DNA from: Terriglobia bacterium
GTDB taxonomy: Bacteria > Acidobacteriota > Terriglobia > UBA7540
DNA: 47,772 nt
Direction of reading: 5' to 3'
Assembly (NCBI GenBank): GCA_030040315.1
Contig: JASHTY010000286.1
Coordinates: 1-47,772, forward strand
Notes under the pieces: generated by a model
Database searches by the model: none
Seen by the model: only the letters and a program-made list of their open reading frames with translations
Told to the model about the DNA's origin: nothing
Shown here: positions 17,466 to 26,072 of the stretch, piece after piece
How positions within the stretch are numbered: position 1 is the stretch's first letter
How the letters are laid out: each line of letters begins with the position of its first letter
Position numbers and translations under genes: made by a program

Positions 17466-20400
17466 ATGCCAGCGCCTTTCTGCCACAGGTTCAACGGGCG
17501 CGGGCCGCATGGGGGTGTTTCTTACGCGGCCAAATGCATTACCCCCCTCGCGCTCCTGCGCGGACTCTGTCATCTGATGCGTTTCGGATTTGTATTGGTG
17601 GTGCTCGCCCTGCTTGCGATGCCCGCCGCCGCTCAAAACTCCACCATTCAAGGGCAGGTCTCCGACCCCCAAGGGGCGGCCATTCCGGACGCCCAGGTTT
17701 CGGCTAGGAACAACGCCACGGGAGTCGTTGTTACCGTCACCACAAACTCGGCAGGTCTTTACCTGTTGCCCAGTCTTCTAGTGGGTCAATACCGGGTGGA
17801 AGCCAGTAAACAGGGATTCGGGCCCGAGGTGAGGGACAACGTGCGACTTGAGGTCGCTCAGTCCGAACAATTGAATTTTGTCCTTCAACTTGGGCACGTC
17901 ACCCAGAGGGTCACGGTACAGGGTACCGGTGAAGTGCTTAATACCGTTACCAGCACGGTGTCCCAGACCATCTCCAACGCGCAAGTGATTGACCTGCCCT
18001 TAAACGGCCGCAATTACCTGCAACTGGGCCTACTAACCCCCGGCACCGCGCCTGCCTATGGCTCGCGCGCCGACAATAATGGCGTGGGCGGCTTCACCGC
18101 GGTCGGAGCGCACGGTGTGCAAGTAAGCATTTACCTCGATGGGGCGAACAACGATTCGATCGCGAGCGGCGGCGAGGTCGGCTATCAGGTGCAAGCCGTT
18201 ACTCCGCCCATCGACGCGATCAATGAATTTGCCGTCATCACCGACAACAACTCCGCCGAGTACGGCGTGCGCATGGGCGGCACCGTTATCGCTAGCCTTA
18301 AGTCCGGCACCAACCGGTTTCACGGTGACGGGTGGGAATTCTTCCGGAACCAGGCGATCAGCGCTGCGAACTTCTTCTCGGTGGGTAAACCCAAGCCGGC
18401 GCTGGTTTATAACCAATTCGGCGGCACCATCGGCGGGCCGATCAAGAAGGACAAGGCGTTCTTCTTCGTGAGCTACCAGGGCACCCGCAACCATTCTGGA
18501 ACCACTAGCATCTCCACGGTGCCCACGGCAGCCGAACTGCAAGGCAACTTTGCGGGCTACAAAACCATCTACGACCCCACCACCACGACGGAAGTTTCTG
18601 CCGGCGTATATTCCCGCACCGCCTTCGCGAACAATGTCATCCCCCAATCGTATTGGGATCCGGTGGCCACCAAAGTACTGGCCCTCTACCCTTCGCCCAA
18701 CGGCACCGGTATTACCAACAACTACTATTTTTCTGGGTCCGGTATATCGGACAATAACGAAGTTGATTCACGCGTGGACTACAACTTTTCCAGCTCCGAG
18801 CGGCTCTACGGGCATTACAGCCACCGCACGGAATCGGACTTGACCCCGGGCAACCTTCCCTACCCGGCCGACGGCGGAAGTTCGGAAGACGTCCTGATCT
18901 GGGCGCACAGTGGAGTTATCGGTTTGACCTCGACGATCTCTCCCACCTTGGTCAATGAATTGAACGCTTCACTGACGGAATATCCGACCCGATTGGATTT
19001 ACCTCCCTATTGGACATCGAAGGTGAATATGGACGCCCAGCTCGGTATTACCGGGATTGCGCCTCTCCCCGACAATGCCAACAGTTACGGAATGACCTAC
19101 TTCAATGCCACCAATTACGCCAGCGTTGGACCGGATAACTTCTGGCCGAACATAAACTTTCTGGATACCGAGCAGCTCCAGGACAAACTGATGTGGAGTC
19201 ACGGGCACCACATGCTGAAGTTTGGCGCCGAATACCTCCGTTTTGGCACGGACCGTGTCGCCTCGCGTTATTCGCGGGGGAACATCGGATTCGTCGGTTA
19301 CTTCACCGAAAACCCGCAGAGCCGCGCGACAACGGGTGACGGCATCGCTGACTTTCTGCTGGGTTATGGCGGCTCCACCGTACTCGGCAACATCAACGGC
19401 GAGACCAATCTCGCGTCCAATTACGGAGGATTTGCCCAGGACGCGTGGCAAGTCAGCAAGCGCCTGACGGTGAACTTGGGCGTACGCTGGGACCTGTACG
19501 AACCTCCGCACTTCCGCTACTATCAGAATGTTAGCCGATTCGACCCCTTCGTCGGCACTCCCGACTACGGGCAATTCCAGTACCCCACCAGCGATTCCGA
19601 TACCGGAGGCAATTGGAATTACCACAATTTCGCGCCGCGTCTGGGCATCGCCTTTCAAGCTACACCCAAGACCGTGGTGCGGAGCGGCTTCGGCCTGTAC
19701 TACAGCATGACGGACAGCTATGTGAGCATGGACGAACGCTTCTTCAACATGCCTCCGGTGTTCACCGAGATCACTTTTTCGACAGACGAACTTTTTTCGC
19801 CGACCTTGTATCTCAAGAACGGCTTTCCGTCAGGCCTGCTTCCCACCACTACCATTCAGCCCAACGTCTCGGTCGATGCCGTACAGCCGAACTTTCCGGA
19901 TCAATACGGCGAGCAGTGGTTCTTCGATGTGCAGCGGGAGTTGACCACCAACACCGTCCTGACCGTGTCGTATATGGGTAATGGAAGTCATCATCTGACG
20001 GTTGTTAGGGCGATAGACCAACCTGTGGTAGCCGGCCCGGGTTCGGTACAGAGCCGTCGGCCGTTTACCCAGTTCTCGGCGATCAGTATGGCTGATCCGC
20101 TGGGAAACGAAGCCTATAATGGCTTGGCAGTTAAATTGGAAAAGCGTTACTCGCGCAACCTTTCGCTGCTCAGCTCATATACCTACTCTCATGCCATTGA
20201 CAATGTCAGCGAGGTGAACAGTACGGCGCAGGGCCAAGGGATCGAGAATAACTACAACTTCCAGATCAACCGCGGAAACTCCGAGTTCGACCTGCGGCAC
20301 GTTTTTGTCAGCAGCGCCCTTTACAACCTGCCGTTTGGTGTGGGCCAACCCTTCTTGAGCAATAAGGGTCTGGCCGACGCGTTTTTGGGCGGCTGGCGAC

Positions 20401-20834
20401 TGGGAGGGATTATCACCATCGAATCCGGGCCGCCCTTCACTCCCACCGAGAGCGTCGACCTCATCAACAATGGCACCACCGATCGTCCCAATGCCATTGC
20501 CGATGGCAACCTGCCGCGCGGCCAGCGCAGCATTGCCGACTGGTTCAACCTGGCGGCGTTTACGACTCCGGCGGCCTACACCTACGGTACCGCCAATCGC
20601 GACTGTCTCTACTCTCCCGGGATTGTGAACTTGGACATGAATTTGGCCAAGGATTATCACTTCACCGAGAGCAAATACATCGAAGTGCGCGCCGAGGCGT
20701 TTGACTTCACCAACACGCCGCATTTTGGTGTTCCGGCCGCGAACGTGAACCTGGCGGGCGCCGGTACCATTACGAGCCTCGCCACCGGGGCGAATCCGCG
20801 GTTAATGCAACTTGCGCTAAAAATCTACTTTTGA
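17466..20834 (+). CDS. Oar-type TonB-dependent receptor with N-terminal carboxypeptidase-regulatory-like domain
   Basis: 1122 residues from ATG 17466 with AAAGGAGA (17453-17460). The signal peptide is best read from an internal Met at residue 38 (MRFGFVLVVLALLAMPAAAQ); an alternative start there (17577) is possible. A CarboxypepD_reg-like beta-sandwich follows (IQGQVSDPQGAAIPDAQVSARN, about 60-140), then a plug domain (VIDLPLNGRNYLQLGLL, about 170-290) and a long outer-membrane beta barrel ending in IYF, the terminal aromatic signal for barrel assembly. Such proteins import oligosaccharides or other large nutrients through the outer membrane using TonB energy, taking the place of SusC in acidobacteria. 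Placed between two pairs of hydrolase genes, it is the likely uptake component of the locus. A hairpin follows the stop. Confidence 0.92.
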   Translation: MPAPFCHRFNGRGPHGGVSYAAKCITPLALLRGLCHLMRFGFVLVVLALLAMPAAAQNSTIQGQVSDPQGAAIPDAQVSARNNATGVVVTVTTNSAGLYLLPSLLVGQYRVEASKQGFGPEVRDNVRLEVAQSEQLNFVLQLGHVTQRVTVQGTGEVLNTVTSTVSQTISNAQVIDLPLNGRNYLQLGLLTPGTAPAYGSRADNNGVGGFTAVGAHGVQVSIYLDGANNDSIASGGEVGYQVQAVTPPIDAINEFAVITDNNSAEYGVRMGGTVIASLKSGTNRFHGDGWEFFRNQAISAANFFSVGKPKPALVYNQFGGTIGGPIKKDKAFFFVSYQGTRNHSGTTSISTVPTAAELQGNFAGYKTIYDPTTTTEVSAGVYSRTAFANNVIPQSYWDPVATKVLALYPSPNGTGITNNYYFSGSGISDNNEVDSRVDYNFSSSERLYGHYSHRTESDLTPGNLPYPADGGSSEDVLIWAHSGVIGLTSTISPTLVNELNASLTEYPTRLDLPPYWTSKVNMDAQLGITGIAPLPDNANSYGMTYFNATNYASVGPDNFWPNINFLDTEQLQDKLMWSHGHHMLKFGAEYLRFGTDRVASRYSRGNIGFVGYFTENPQSRATTGDGIADFLLGYGGSTVLGNINGETNLASNYGGFAQDAWQVSKRLTVNLGVRWDLYEPPHFRYYQNVSRFDPFVGTPDYGQFQYPTSDSDTGGNWNYHNFAPRLGIAFQATPKTVVRSGFGLYYSMTDSYVSMDERFFNMPPVFTEITFSTDELFSPTLYLKNGFPSGLLPTTTIQPNVSVDAVQPNFPDQYGEQWFFDVQRELTTNTVLTVSYMGNGSHHLTVVRAIDQPVVAGPGSVQSRRPFTQFSAISMADPLGNEAYNGLAVKLEKRYSRNLSLLSSYTYSHAIDNVSEVNSTAQGQGIENNYNFQINRGNSEFDLRHVFVSSALYNLPFGVGQPFLSNKGLADAFLGGWRLGGIITIESGPPFTPTESVDLINNGTTDRPNAIADGNLPRGQRSIADWFNLAAFTTPAAYTYGTANRDCLYSPGIVNLDMNLAKDYHFTESKYIEVRAEAFDFTNTPHFGVPAANVNLAGAGTITSLATGANPRLMQLALKIYF

Positions 20835-20843
20835 ATCCCTCCA

Positions 20844-20874
20844 CCGGCAGGCCGGGAATTTCTCGGTCTGCCGG
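20844..20874 (+). terminator. Hairpin after the TonB receptor gene
   Basis: CCGGCAG (20844-20850) pairs with CTGCCGG (20868-20874), with an inner CCG/CGG. The hairpin starts nine bases after the stop codon. The following T-content is modest (actctctt), so termination may be weak. The remaining bases up to 21074 show no gene. Confidence 0.5.
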
Positions 20875-21074
20875 ACTCTCTTAATCCTGGGTATTCACCA
20901 AGATCGAACCCCAATCCCCGCTGTCCAAGGCGGCAGCTTCGCGGCCGCACTGCGAAAGCGGCTGCGCCCCAGGGTTCACGCCGCGAACCGGCCCGCGCAG
21001 GGCCTGAAGTTTCTCATTAACATCGGCCACGAGGGGAAGGAATATTTTCCCGCCTTGACCGACAATCATATTTT

Positions 21075-21091
21075 GGAGAGATATCCTCATC
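21075..21091 (+). promoter_or_regulatory. Shine-Dalgarno plus ATC start of the 615-residue hydrolase, copy 1
   Basis: GGAGAG (21075-21080) is followed after eight bases by ATC at 21089. The frame has a stop at 21056-21058, and no ATG, GTG or TTG lies between that stop and the signal peptide. The tandem paralog has GAGGAG, the same eight-base spacing and a TTG at exactly the homologous codon. Confidence 0.65.
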
Positions 21092-22936
21092 GCTAAACAC
21101 ACGGTAGACCGGCGCAAGTTCGTTCTCACGGGCCTGGGCGCCGGACTCCCAGCAGCCCTAACTCAAACCTTCCATCTCGGTGGAGCTTGCGGCGAGCCGC
21201 GTTCCCTCCGTGCCTTCGATGGCGCGGCGCGGCCGGACCCTCACCCCGACCATCCCCGTATTATCCCCCTCCTCTACGGCACGCCGCGCCCTGAGACCGA
21301 TGTGGGCGCATGGATCCAGAGCATGAAGCGCTGGGGCGTGAAGCAGTGGAGCGCCTTTGCCTACGACTCCCACCCGTTCGGCCAGCGCGCGGGCAGTGGC
21401 AGCCGGAGCATTCCTTTCCTCGCCGACGCCTGGCCCGGATTCGGTTCCTATATCGACCGCGCGGCGCTCGAGGCGGGTGAGGCGGCCATGCGCAACTCCG
21501 CGCAACTCAGTGACGATGCCGGAATCGAGTTCTGGTACGCGGTCCCATTCCCCATGTTTCCCGTCCAGGACGACGCGGTGGTTCGGAAGGTGCTCCCTGA
21601 CTTCTACAAGTCGGGAAGGATGAATATTTACGACCCGCGCCTGGCTGAACTGGTGAAGAGCGATGTCCGCGCCCTGAAGAAGGGCCTGCCGAATCTTAAA
21701 GGTGTCCAGTTGTGGCTCTGCGAAGGCGGTGGCTCGGGAGTGGAATTTACCCGCGAGGATCTTCTGCACCTTGTGGAATGGCAGACGCCGCTGGCGCGAA
21801 CCTTCAATGAGGTAACGCAAGAGTTGGGAATCGGCGGGATTATCTTTGCGCACCACTATCTCCACACCGTGGCTACGCACCGCAATGTCTACAAAATGAT
21901 GGCAGAGTTCCCCGAACTGATTCTGATGGAGGACATCACTTGGCCGGCCGAGGACATGCAGCATCAGTTTTTGGCTTATCTCAACCACGCGGATCGCGAG
22001 TTGCTGTTCCAGGTGAATCCCGTCGCGCTGAACTTTCTGATCGATACGGAGTACACGGGCGAGGGCGTGTTGCCCAGCGTCTACCCGCGCTGGTGGAAGT
22101 TGAATGTCGCACAGGCCATTCGCAGCGGCGCGAAAATCGCCATGGGCCGCGTCTTCTATTGGGATAACGGCTACACGGATGTGAATTTCAATCGCCTCAA
22201 CGCGCACATCTTCGCGCGCTTCTGCTATGAGCCGGACGCCGACCCCCGGCAACTGCTGGGCGAGGCCGCGCAGGAGATGTTTGGCAACCACATCCCCGAG
22301 CGCCTGGTGGACATTCTGTGGCAAACCGAACCAGTGCTGAAGAATGTGGTGGGCGTGAACGGGATCTATGAACTCGATCACTCGCGATTCCCGCAGGCCT
22401 ACTGGATGGACATCCTCTACACCCCTCAGAACAACGCCATGTTCGCGATCGACGATCTGTTTACGCCGCCGGGGTCCGTTCTGTATCCGCCATATTCCGA
22501 CGATCTGGTGAACCTCAAGCAGTGGCGCTGGCAGAACAAGACCGTCAGCAAGCCAGCCGCGGCATACTTGGCCGAAAAGCAGGCGGCGATCTCCTGGGTT
22601 GAGAGTGTTCTGCCTGAAGTGCGCGAGTTGGCGCGCGAGCTCGATCCGCATCACGGCGAGATGTTCGTGCACGGCTATGAAATGCTGCTGGTTCTTGCCA
22701 AAGGCATAGCGCTGTATATTGAAACCGCCGCCACCCACTATGCGTGGGCGCGTGGCAAGACGCTGGATGACCCTGCGGCCAAGGTGCAGTTTCATACCTT
22801 AGCAGATCGATTCCGCGCCCTCGCCGCCCAAGCCGATGACCGTCCCTTTTTGTACAAGACGCGCATGCTGGCGTTCGCGGACTTTCTCGAAAACGGTCTG
22901 CCGCGCCTTTCACCGCAGCACAAAGTGGCGAGTTAA
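21089..22936 (+). CDS. Secreted hydrolase-like protein of unassigned family, copy 1
   Basis: Starting from ATC 21089 gives 615 residues, exactly the length of the downstream paralog, with the arginine pair aligned at positions 8-9 in both (DRRKFVLTGLGAGLP, twin-arginine-like signal). The mature part has RIIPLLYGTPRPETD, MKRWGVKQW, FFWYAVPFP-like segments (EFWYAVPFPMFP), LILMEDITWP, VLPSVYPRWWK and NAHIFARFCYEPDADPRQLL. The alternation of strands and helices, together with the late helical part like that of GH67/GH20 enzymes, suggests a TIM-barrel glycoside hydrolase, but no family signature is recognised. A GTG at 21302 is the next conventional start but would remove the signal and the first conserved block. 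It is followed after 14 bases by the paralog; the two are surely one operon. Confidence 0.7.
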   Translation: MAKHTVDRRKFVLTGLGAGLPAALTQTFHLGGACGEPRSLRAFDGAARPDPHPDHPRIIPLLYGTPRPETDVGAWIQSMKRWGVKQWSAFAYDSHPFGQRAGSGSRSIPFLADAWPGFGSYIDRAALEAGEAAMRNSAQLSDDAGIEFWYAVPFPMFPVQDDAVVRKVLPDFYKSGRMNIYDPRLAELVKSDVRALKKGLPNLKGVQLWLCEGGGSGVEFTREDLLHLVEWQTPLARTFNEVTQELGIGGIIFAHHYLHTVATHRNVYKMMAEFPELILMEDITWPAEDMQHQFLAYLNHADRELLFQVNPVALNFLIDTEYTGEGVLPSVYPRWWKLNVAQAIRSGAKIAMGRVFYWDNGYTDVNFNRLNAHIFARFCYEPDADPRQLLGEAAQEMFGNHIPERLVDILWQTEPVLKNVVGVNGIYELDHSRFPQAYWMDILYTPQNNAMFAIDDLFTPPGSVLYPPYSDDLVNLKQWRWQNKTVSKPAAAYLAEKQAAISWVESVLPEVRELARELDPHHGEMFVHGYEMLLVLAKGIALYIETAATHYAWARGKTLDDPAAKVQFHTLADRFRALAAQADDRPFLYKTRMLAFADFLENGLPRLSPQHKVAS

Positions 22937-22950
22937 GAGGAGCTGAACCG

Positions 22951-24798
22951 TTGGATCACAAGAAGTTGAACCGCCGCATGTTTGTACTTTCAGGACTGGG
23001 GGCAACGCTGCCGAGCCCCCTTCGCTGCACGGTCAAGTCTTCCCGCTTGCAGGGAGCAATGAATCCTCGCGTCGAATCCGACGCGGCGGCCGCCCAGGGG
23101 GAGATGAACTCCGGTTCGCCCCGCATCATCCCCATGCTCTACGGTTCTCCGCGTCCGGAAACCGATCTCGACTCATGGTTCGCGGCCATGAAAAGCTGGG
23201 GTGTGAAGCAATGGATGCCCTTTGCGCTGCCCGAGCCCATCCACTATTTGAAGCAGAATAAGCATTCCCAATCAGTGGCCTTTTTTGCCGACGCCTGGCC
23301 GGGTTTCAAGCCGCATCTGGACCTGCAAAACCTGGCCGAGCAGGAGGCCTTTTTCCACAAGATGGAGAAGCTGAGCGTTGCGAACGGCATGGAGTTCTGG
23401 TACCTCATTCCGTTTCCGATTTTCCCCAGCCGCGATCCCACCGTGGTGAAGGCGGTGGTTCCCGAGTTATTCAAATCGGGGAATCTCAATCTCTACGATC
23501 CGCGCGTGCCGGAATTGATGAAAGCGGAGATTCGTGCGCTCAAGAAGGGAATGCCCAGCCTGAAAGGCGTCAACGTTTGGCTGGCGGAAGGCGCCGGCGT
23601 GTGGGAACTCACGCGGGAAGACCTGCGGCATAACAAGGAATGGGAAGGCCCTCTGATCAAGGCCCTCAACGATGTGGCCCAGGAACTGGGCATCCAGGCG
23701 ACGCTCTTCTCTCATCATTATCTTCATACCGTGCGGACCCGCCGGAATGTCTACGAATTAATGGCGGATTACCCCGAACTGATTCTGCTCGAGGACATCA
23801 CCTGGCCGGAAGAGGATATGCTGCATCCCTACCTGGGATACCTCAACGCAAGCGATCGCAAGCTGCTCTTCCAGACCAACCCCGTTGCCGTGAATTACCT
23901 GATTGACACCGAGTACATCGGGGAAGGCGTATTGCCGAGCGTCTATCCTCGCTGGTGGAAGCACAACGTGCAGGAAGCCGTGCGCAGTGGCGCGCAAATC
24001 GCCATGGGCCGCACTTTCTTTTGGGACGAAGGCTATACGGACGTCAACTTTAACCGGCTGAACGCGCACATTTTCGTCCGACTGTGCTACGAACCCGACG
24101 CTGACCTGCGCCAATTGCTCGGCGATGCAGCACGCGAGATGTTCGGGGTTCGCATTCCCCAGCGCCTGGTCGATATTCTCTGGGAAACTGAGCCCATACT
24201 GAAATCGATCATTGGGATCAACGGCGTGGATTCACTCGACCATTCGCGCTTCCCGCACGCGTTCTGCATCGATGTTCTCTATAGTCCTTGGCACACTCCG
24301 ATGAAGGCGATCGATGACCTGTTCTCGCCGCCGGGCACGGTTCTGTACCCACCCTATTCCGATGAGCTGATCAATTTCAAGCAGTGGCGCTGGGAGAACA
24401 GGATCGTGAGCCAGCCCGCCGAGGTCTACTTGTCGGTGAAGAGGGAGGCCATCGCCTGGGTTGAAAAAGTCCTGCCCGAGGTTCGCCAGCTTTCCCAGGG
24501 TCTCGAACCCCGTCACCGCGACATGTTCGTGAATGGCTACGAAATCATGGAAGCTCTTGCCAAGGGAATGGAGTTGTTTGTCGAAACGGCGTCGGTCCAC
24601 TACCAGTGGGCACACGCCAAAACGCTGGATGATCCCGCGGCGCGCGCGCAGTTCGAAAAATTGGCGGACAGTTGGCGGGCCCTGGCCGCAACCGTCCCCC
24701 CGAACCCGTTCCTTTATAAAGAGCGAATGCTCGAGCTTGCCGAATTCATCGAGAAAGACCTGCCTCGCATTTCGCCGGATTACAAACTGCCGGTTTGA
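22951..24798 (+). CDS. Secreted hydrolase-like protein of unassigned family, copy 2
   Basis: 615 residues from TTG 22951, with GAGGAG (22937-22942) eight bases upstream. The N terminus NRRMFVLSGLGATLP is a twin-arginine-like signal. Shared blocks with copy 1 include PRIIPMLYGSPRPETD, KSWGVKQW, FADAWPGF, FSHHYLHTVRTRRNVYELM, LEDITWPEEDM, DTEYIGEGVLPSVYPRWWK and IDDLFSPPGTVLYPPYSD. Conserved acidic residues (EDITWPEED, DTEY) are candidates for catalysis, but none can be assigned. Its function is inferred only from the neighbours: TonB receptor, sulfatase and GH67-like proteins. Both copies are complete, suggesting different linkage preferences rather than decay. Confidence 0.7.
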   Translation: MDHKKLNRRMFVLSGLGATLPSPLRCTVKSSRLQGAMNPRVESDAAAAQGEMNSGSPRIIPMLYGSPRPETDLDSWFAAMKSWGVKQWMPFALPEPIHYLKQNKHSQSVAFFADAWPGFKPHLDLQNLAEQEAFFHKMEKLSVANGMEFWYLIPFPIFPSRDPTVVKAVVPELFKSGNLNLYDPRVPELMKAEIRALKKGMPSLKGVNVWLAEGAGVWELTREDLRHNKEWEGPLIKALNDVAQELGIQATLFSHHYLHTVRTRRNVYELMADYPELILLEDITWPEEDMLHPYLGYLNASDRKLLFQTNPVAVNYLIDTEYIGEGVLPSVYPRWWKHNVQEAVRSGAQIAMGRTFFWDEGYTDVNFNRLNAHIFVRLCYEPDADLRQLLGDAAREMFGVRIPQRLVDILWETEPILKSIIGINGVDSLDHSRFPHAFCIDVLYSPWHTPMKAIDDLFSPPGTVLYPPYSDELINFKQWRWENRIVSQPAEVYLSVKREAIAWVEKVLPEVRQLSQGLEPRHRDMFVNGYEIMEALAKGMELFVETASVHYQWAHAKTLDDPAARAQFEKLADSWRALAATVPPNPFLYKERMLELAEFIEKDLPRISPDYKLPV

Positions 24799-24923
24799 AG
24801 GGGTGGACTGGAACTGCGCGCCGCGCCTTCGGACGGATCTTCCTTTTTCCGGGAAGCGTGATTTTCCTGCTAACTGACCTGTGAGAATGGAGTTTTTTGT
24901 TATCGCCCGGCAAGCGGCCCCGT

Positions 24924-25004
24924 CTACATATCCGGGAGGGTCACGCCCAGTGCCTTCAGGATTTGCTGCTGATTCAAAATCGTGAATGTGGTGCGAACTG
25001 GTAC
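24924..25004 (-). pseudogene. Short decayed coding remnant (unidentified C terminus)
   Basis: The minus strand reads TTFTILNQQQILKALGVTLP and then DM and a TAG stop at 24926-24924. It looks like the last 26 codons of a real protein with no matching upstream part, since the tRNA-Pro gene begins within 50 bases. It may be the end of a transposase or similar mobile gene, but the family is not recognised. The rest of 24799-25045 shows no gene. Confidence 0.35.
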
Positions 25005-25045
25005 TTTTTGTGAGAGCTCTTTGAGTGCTAAGTCCTTTAGAAAGA

Positions 25046-25122
25046 TGGTCGGGGCGCCCAGATTTGAACTGGGGACCTCTTGGTCCCGAACCAAGCGCGC
25101 TACCAGGCTACGCTACGCCCCG
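25046..25122 (-). tRNA. tRNA-Pro (anticodon CGG), CCA encoded
   Basis: The acceptor stem is CGGGGCG (25122-25116) with CGCCCCG (25056-25050), discriminator A at 25049 and encoded CCA at 25048-25046. The anticodon stem is CTTGG/CCAAG with loop TTCGGGA, giving anticodon CGG (25088-25086). The T loop reads GTTCAAATC. Its 3' half is duplicated at 9111-9154. It lies in tandem with the tRNA-Pro(GGG) gene. Confidence 0.95.
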
Positions 25123-25325
25123 AAACAAAAGTGATTAGTGGCTTGGGTTTCCGGGATCAGCCACTAATGCCTTTCAGATTTGCAGTCTATCACATCTCGG
25201 TTTGGCGTGCTACCCAGCCGCGCCTTAGTCGCCTTGGTGCAATATTCAATGGGAATCCCCCAAAAATGGGCACTAACCCGATTTAGACCGCTCGGTTAGA
25301 AGATTTAACGGACCAGCGAATCGTT

Positions 25326-25402
25326 TGGTCGGGACGGCCAGATTTGAACTGGCGACCCCTTGCACCCCAAGCAAGTGCGCTACCAGGCTGCGCTACGTCC
25401 CG
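25326..25402 (-). tRNA. tRNA-Pro (anticodon GGG), CCA encoded
   Basis: The acceptor stem is CGGGACG (25402-25396) with CGTCCCG (25336-25330), discriminator A at 25329 and CCA at 25328-25326. The anticodon stem is CTTGC/GCAAG with loop TTGGGGT, giving anticodon GGG. Together with the neighbouring CGG isoacceptor it reads CCC, CCT and CCG codons. Confidence 0.95.
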
Positions 25403-25514
25403 ACAAGAGTAGTGGTTAGTGAGTAGTGGTGAGTGGCCACGAGCAGGAGCCTTAGGCACGGCAAGCTGCCTCAAACGGTTCACCAATCGCCGCTAACCAC
25501 TGTGTTCATCCACG

Positions 25515-25916
25515 CTAGCACTTCCGCGAAAGCAATGTCAATATCGTCTGCAACTCCTGACGAATGGCCTGGAGTTGCGCGCCATCGACGGACGACTGAA
25601 ACATACTCCGTTGTTCCACTCGGGATTTGCCTTCGCCCGCTAGGTGCCGGCGCGCGCCTTCGATGGTAAATCCCTTCTCGTAGAGCAGGCGCCGGATTTG
25701 GAAAATCAACTCCACGTCCTTGCGGCGGTAAAGTCGATGTCCTGACTTACCTTTCACCGGCCGCAGCGAGGGGAACTCGGTTTCCCAAAAGCGCAGCACG
25801 AACGCCTTGGTGCGCGTCAACTGGCTGACTTCGCCGATGCGAAAGTAGAGCTTATCCGGGATCGTCACATCGGTGAGGGAAACCGGAATCAAGCGCGCAG
25901 CTCGGCCTCGGGCCAT
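25515..25916 (-). CDS. MerR-family transcriptional regulator
   Basis: 133 residues from ATG 25916. The winged-helix domain starts at [27 protein letters not shown] (about 24-50), with the conserved RFWE and the wing [20 protein letters not shown] short helical tail ([16 protein letters not shown]) would give the antiparallel coiled-coil dimer. There is no metal-binding or drug-binding domain, so it is of the small MerR type found beside tRNA-Pro and translation genes in many bacteria. Its target is unknown. It is transcribed towards the tRNA-Pro genes and away from the ROK kinase gene. Confidence 0.88.
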   Translation of the reverse strand: MARGRAARLIPVSLTDVTIPDKLYFRIGEVSQLTRTKAFVLRFWETEFPSLRPVKGKSGHRLYRRKDVELIFQIRRLLYEKGFTIEGARRHLAGEGKSRVEQRSMFQSSVDGAQLQAIRQELQTILTLLSRKC

Positions 25917-26072
25917 GTTTCACAGATTACGCAGATTTGGGGCAATAGGCAAGGGCGCGGCCGACGGGACTCCGGGGCTTTTTGAATTTACTGCTGGACT
26001 CTTTCCGCACAGTCGGTTGGAATAGTAATAGTACTGAGGCGCTGCGATGAATGTGAAAGGGGATTACAGACG

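Noticed and set aside
21158-22795. 545-residue open frame antisense to the first 615-residue hydrolase gene
   Set aside because: The sense strand encodes a protein matching its tandem paralog along its length; the antisense product has no recognisable domain and is a by-product of GC-rich codon use.
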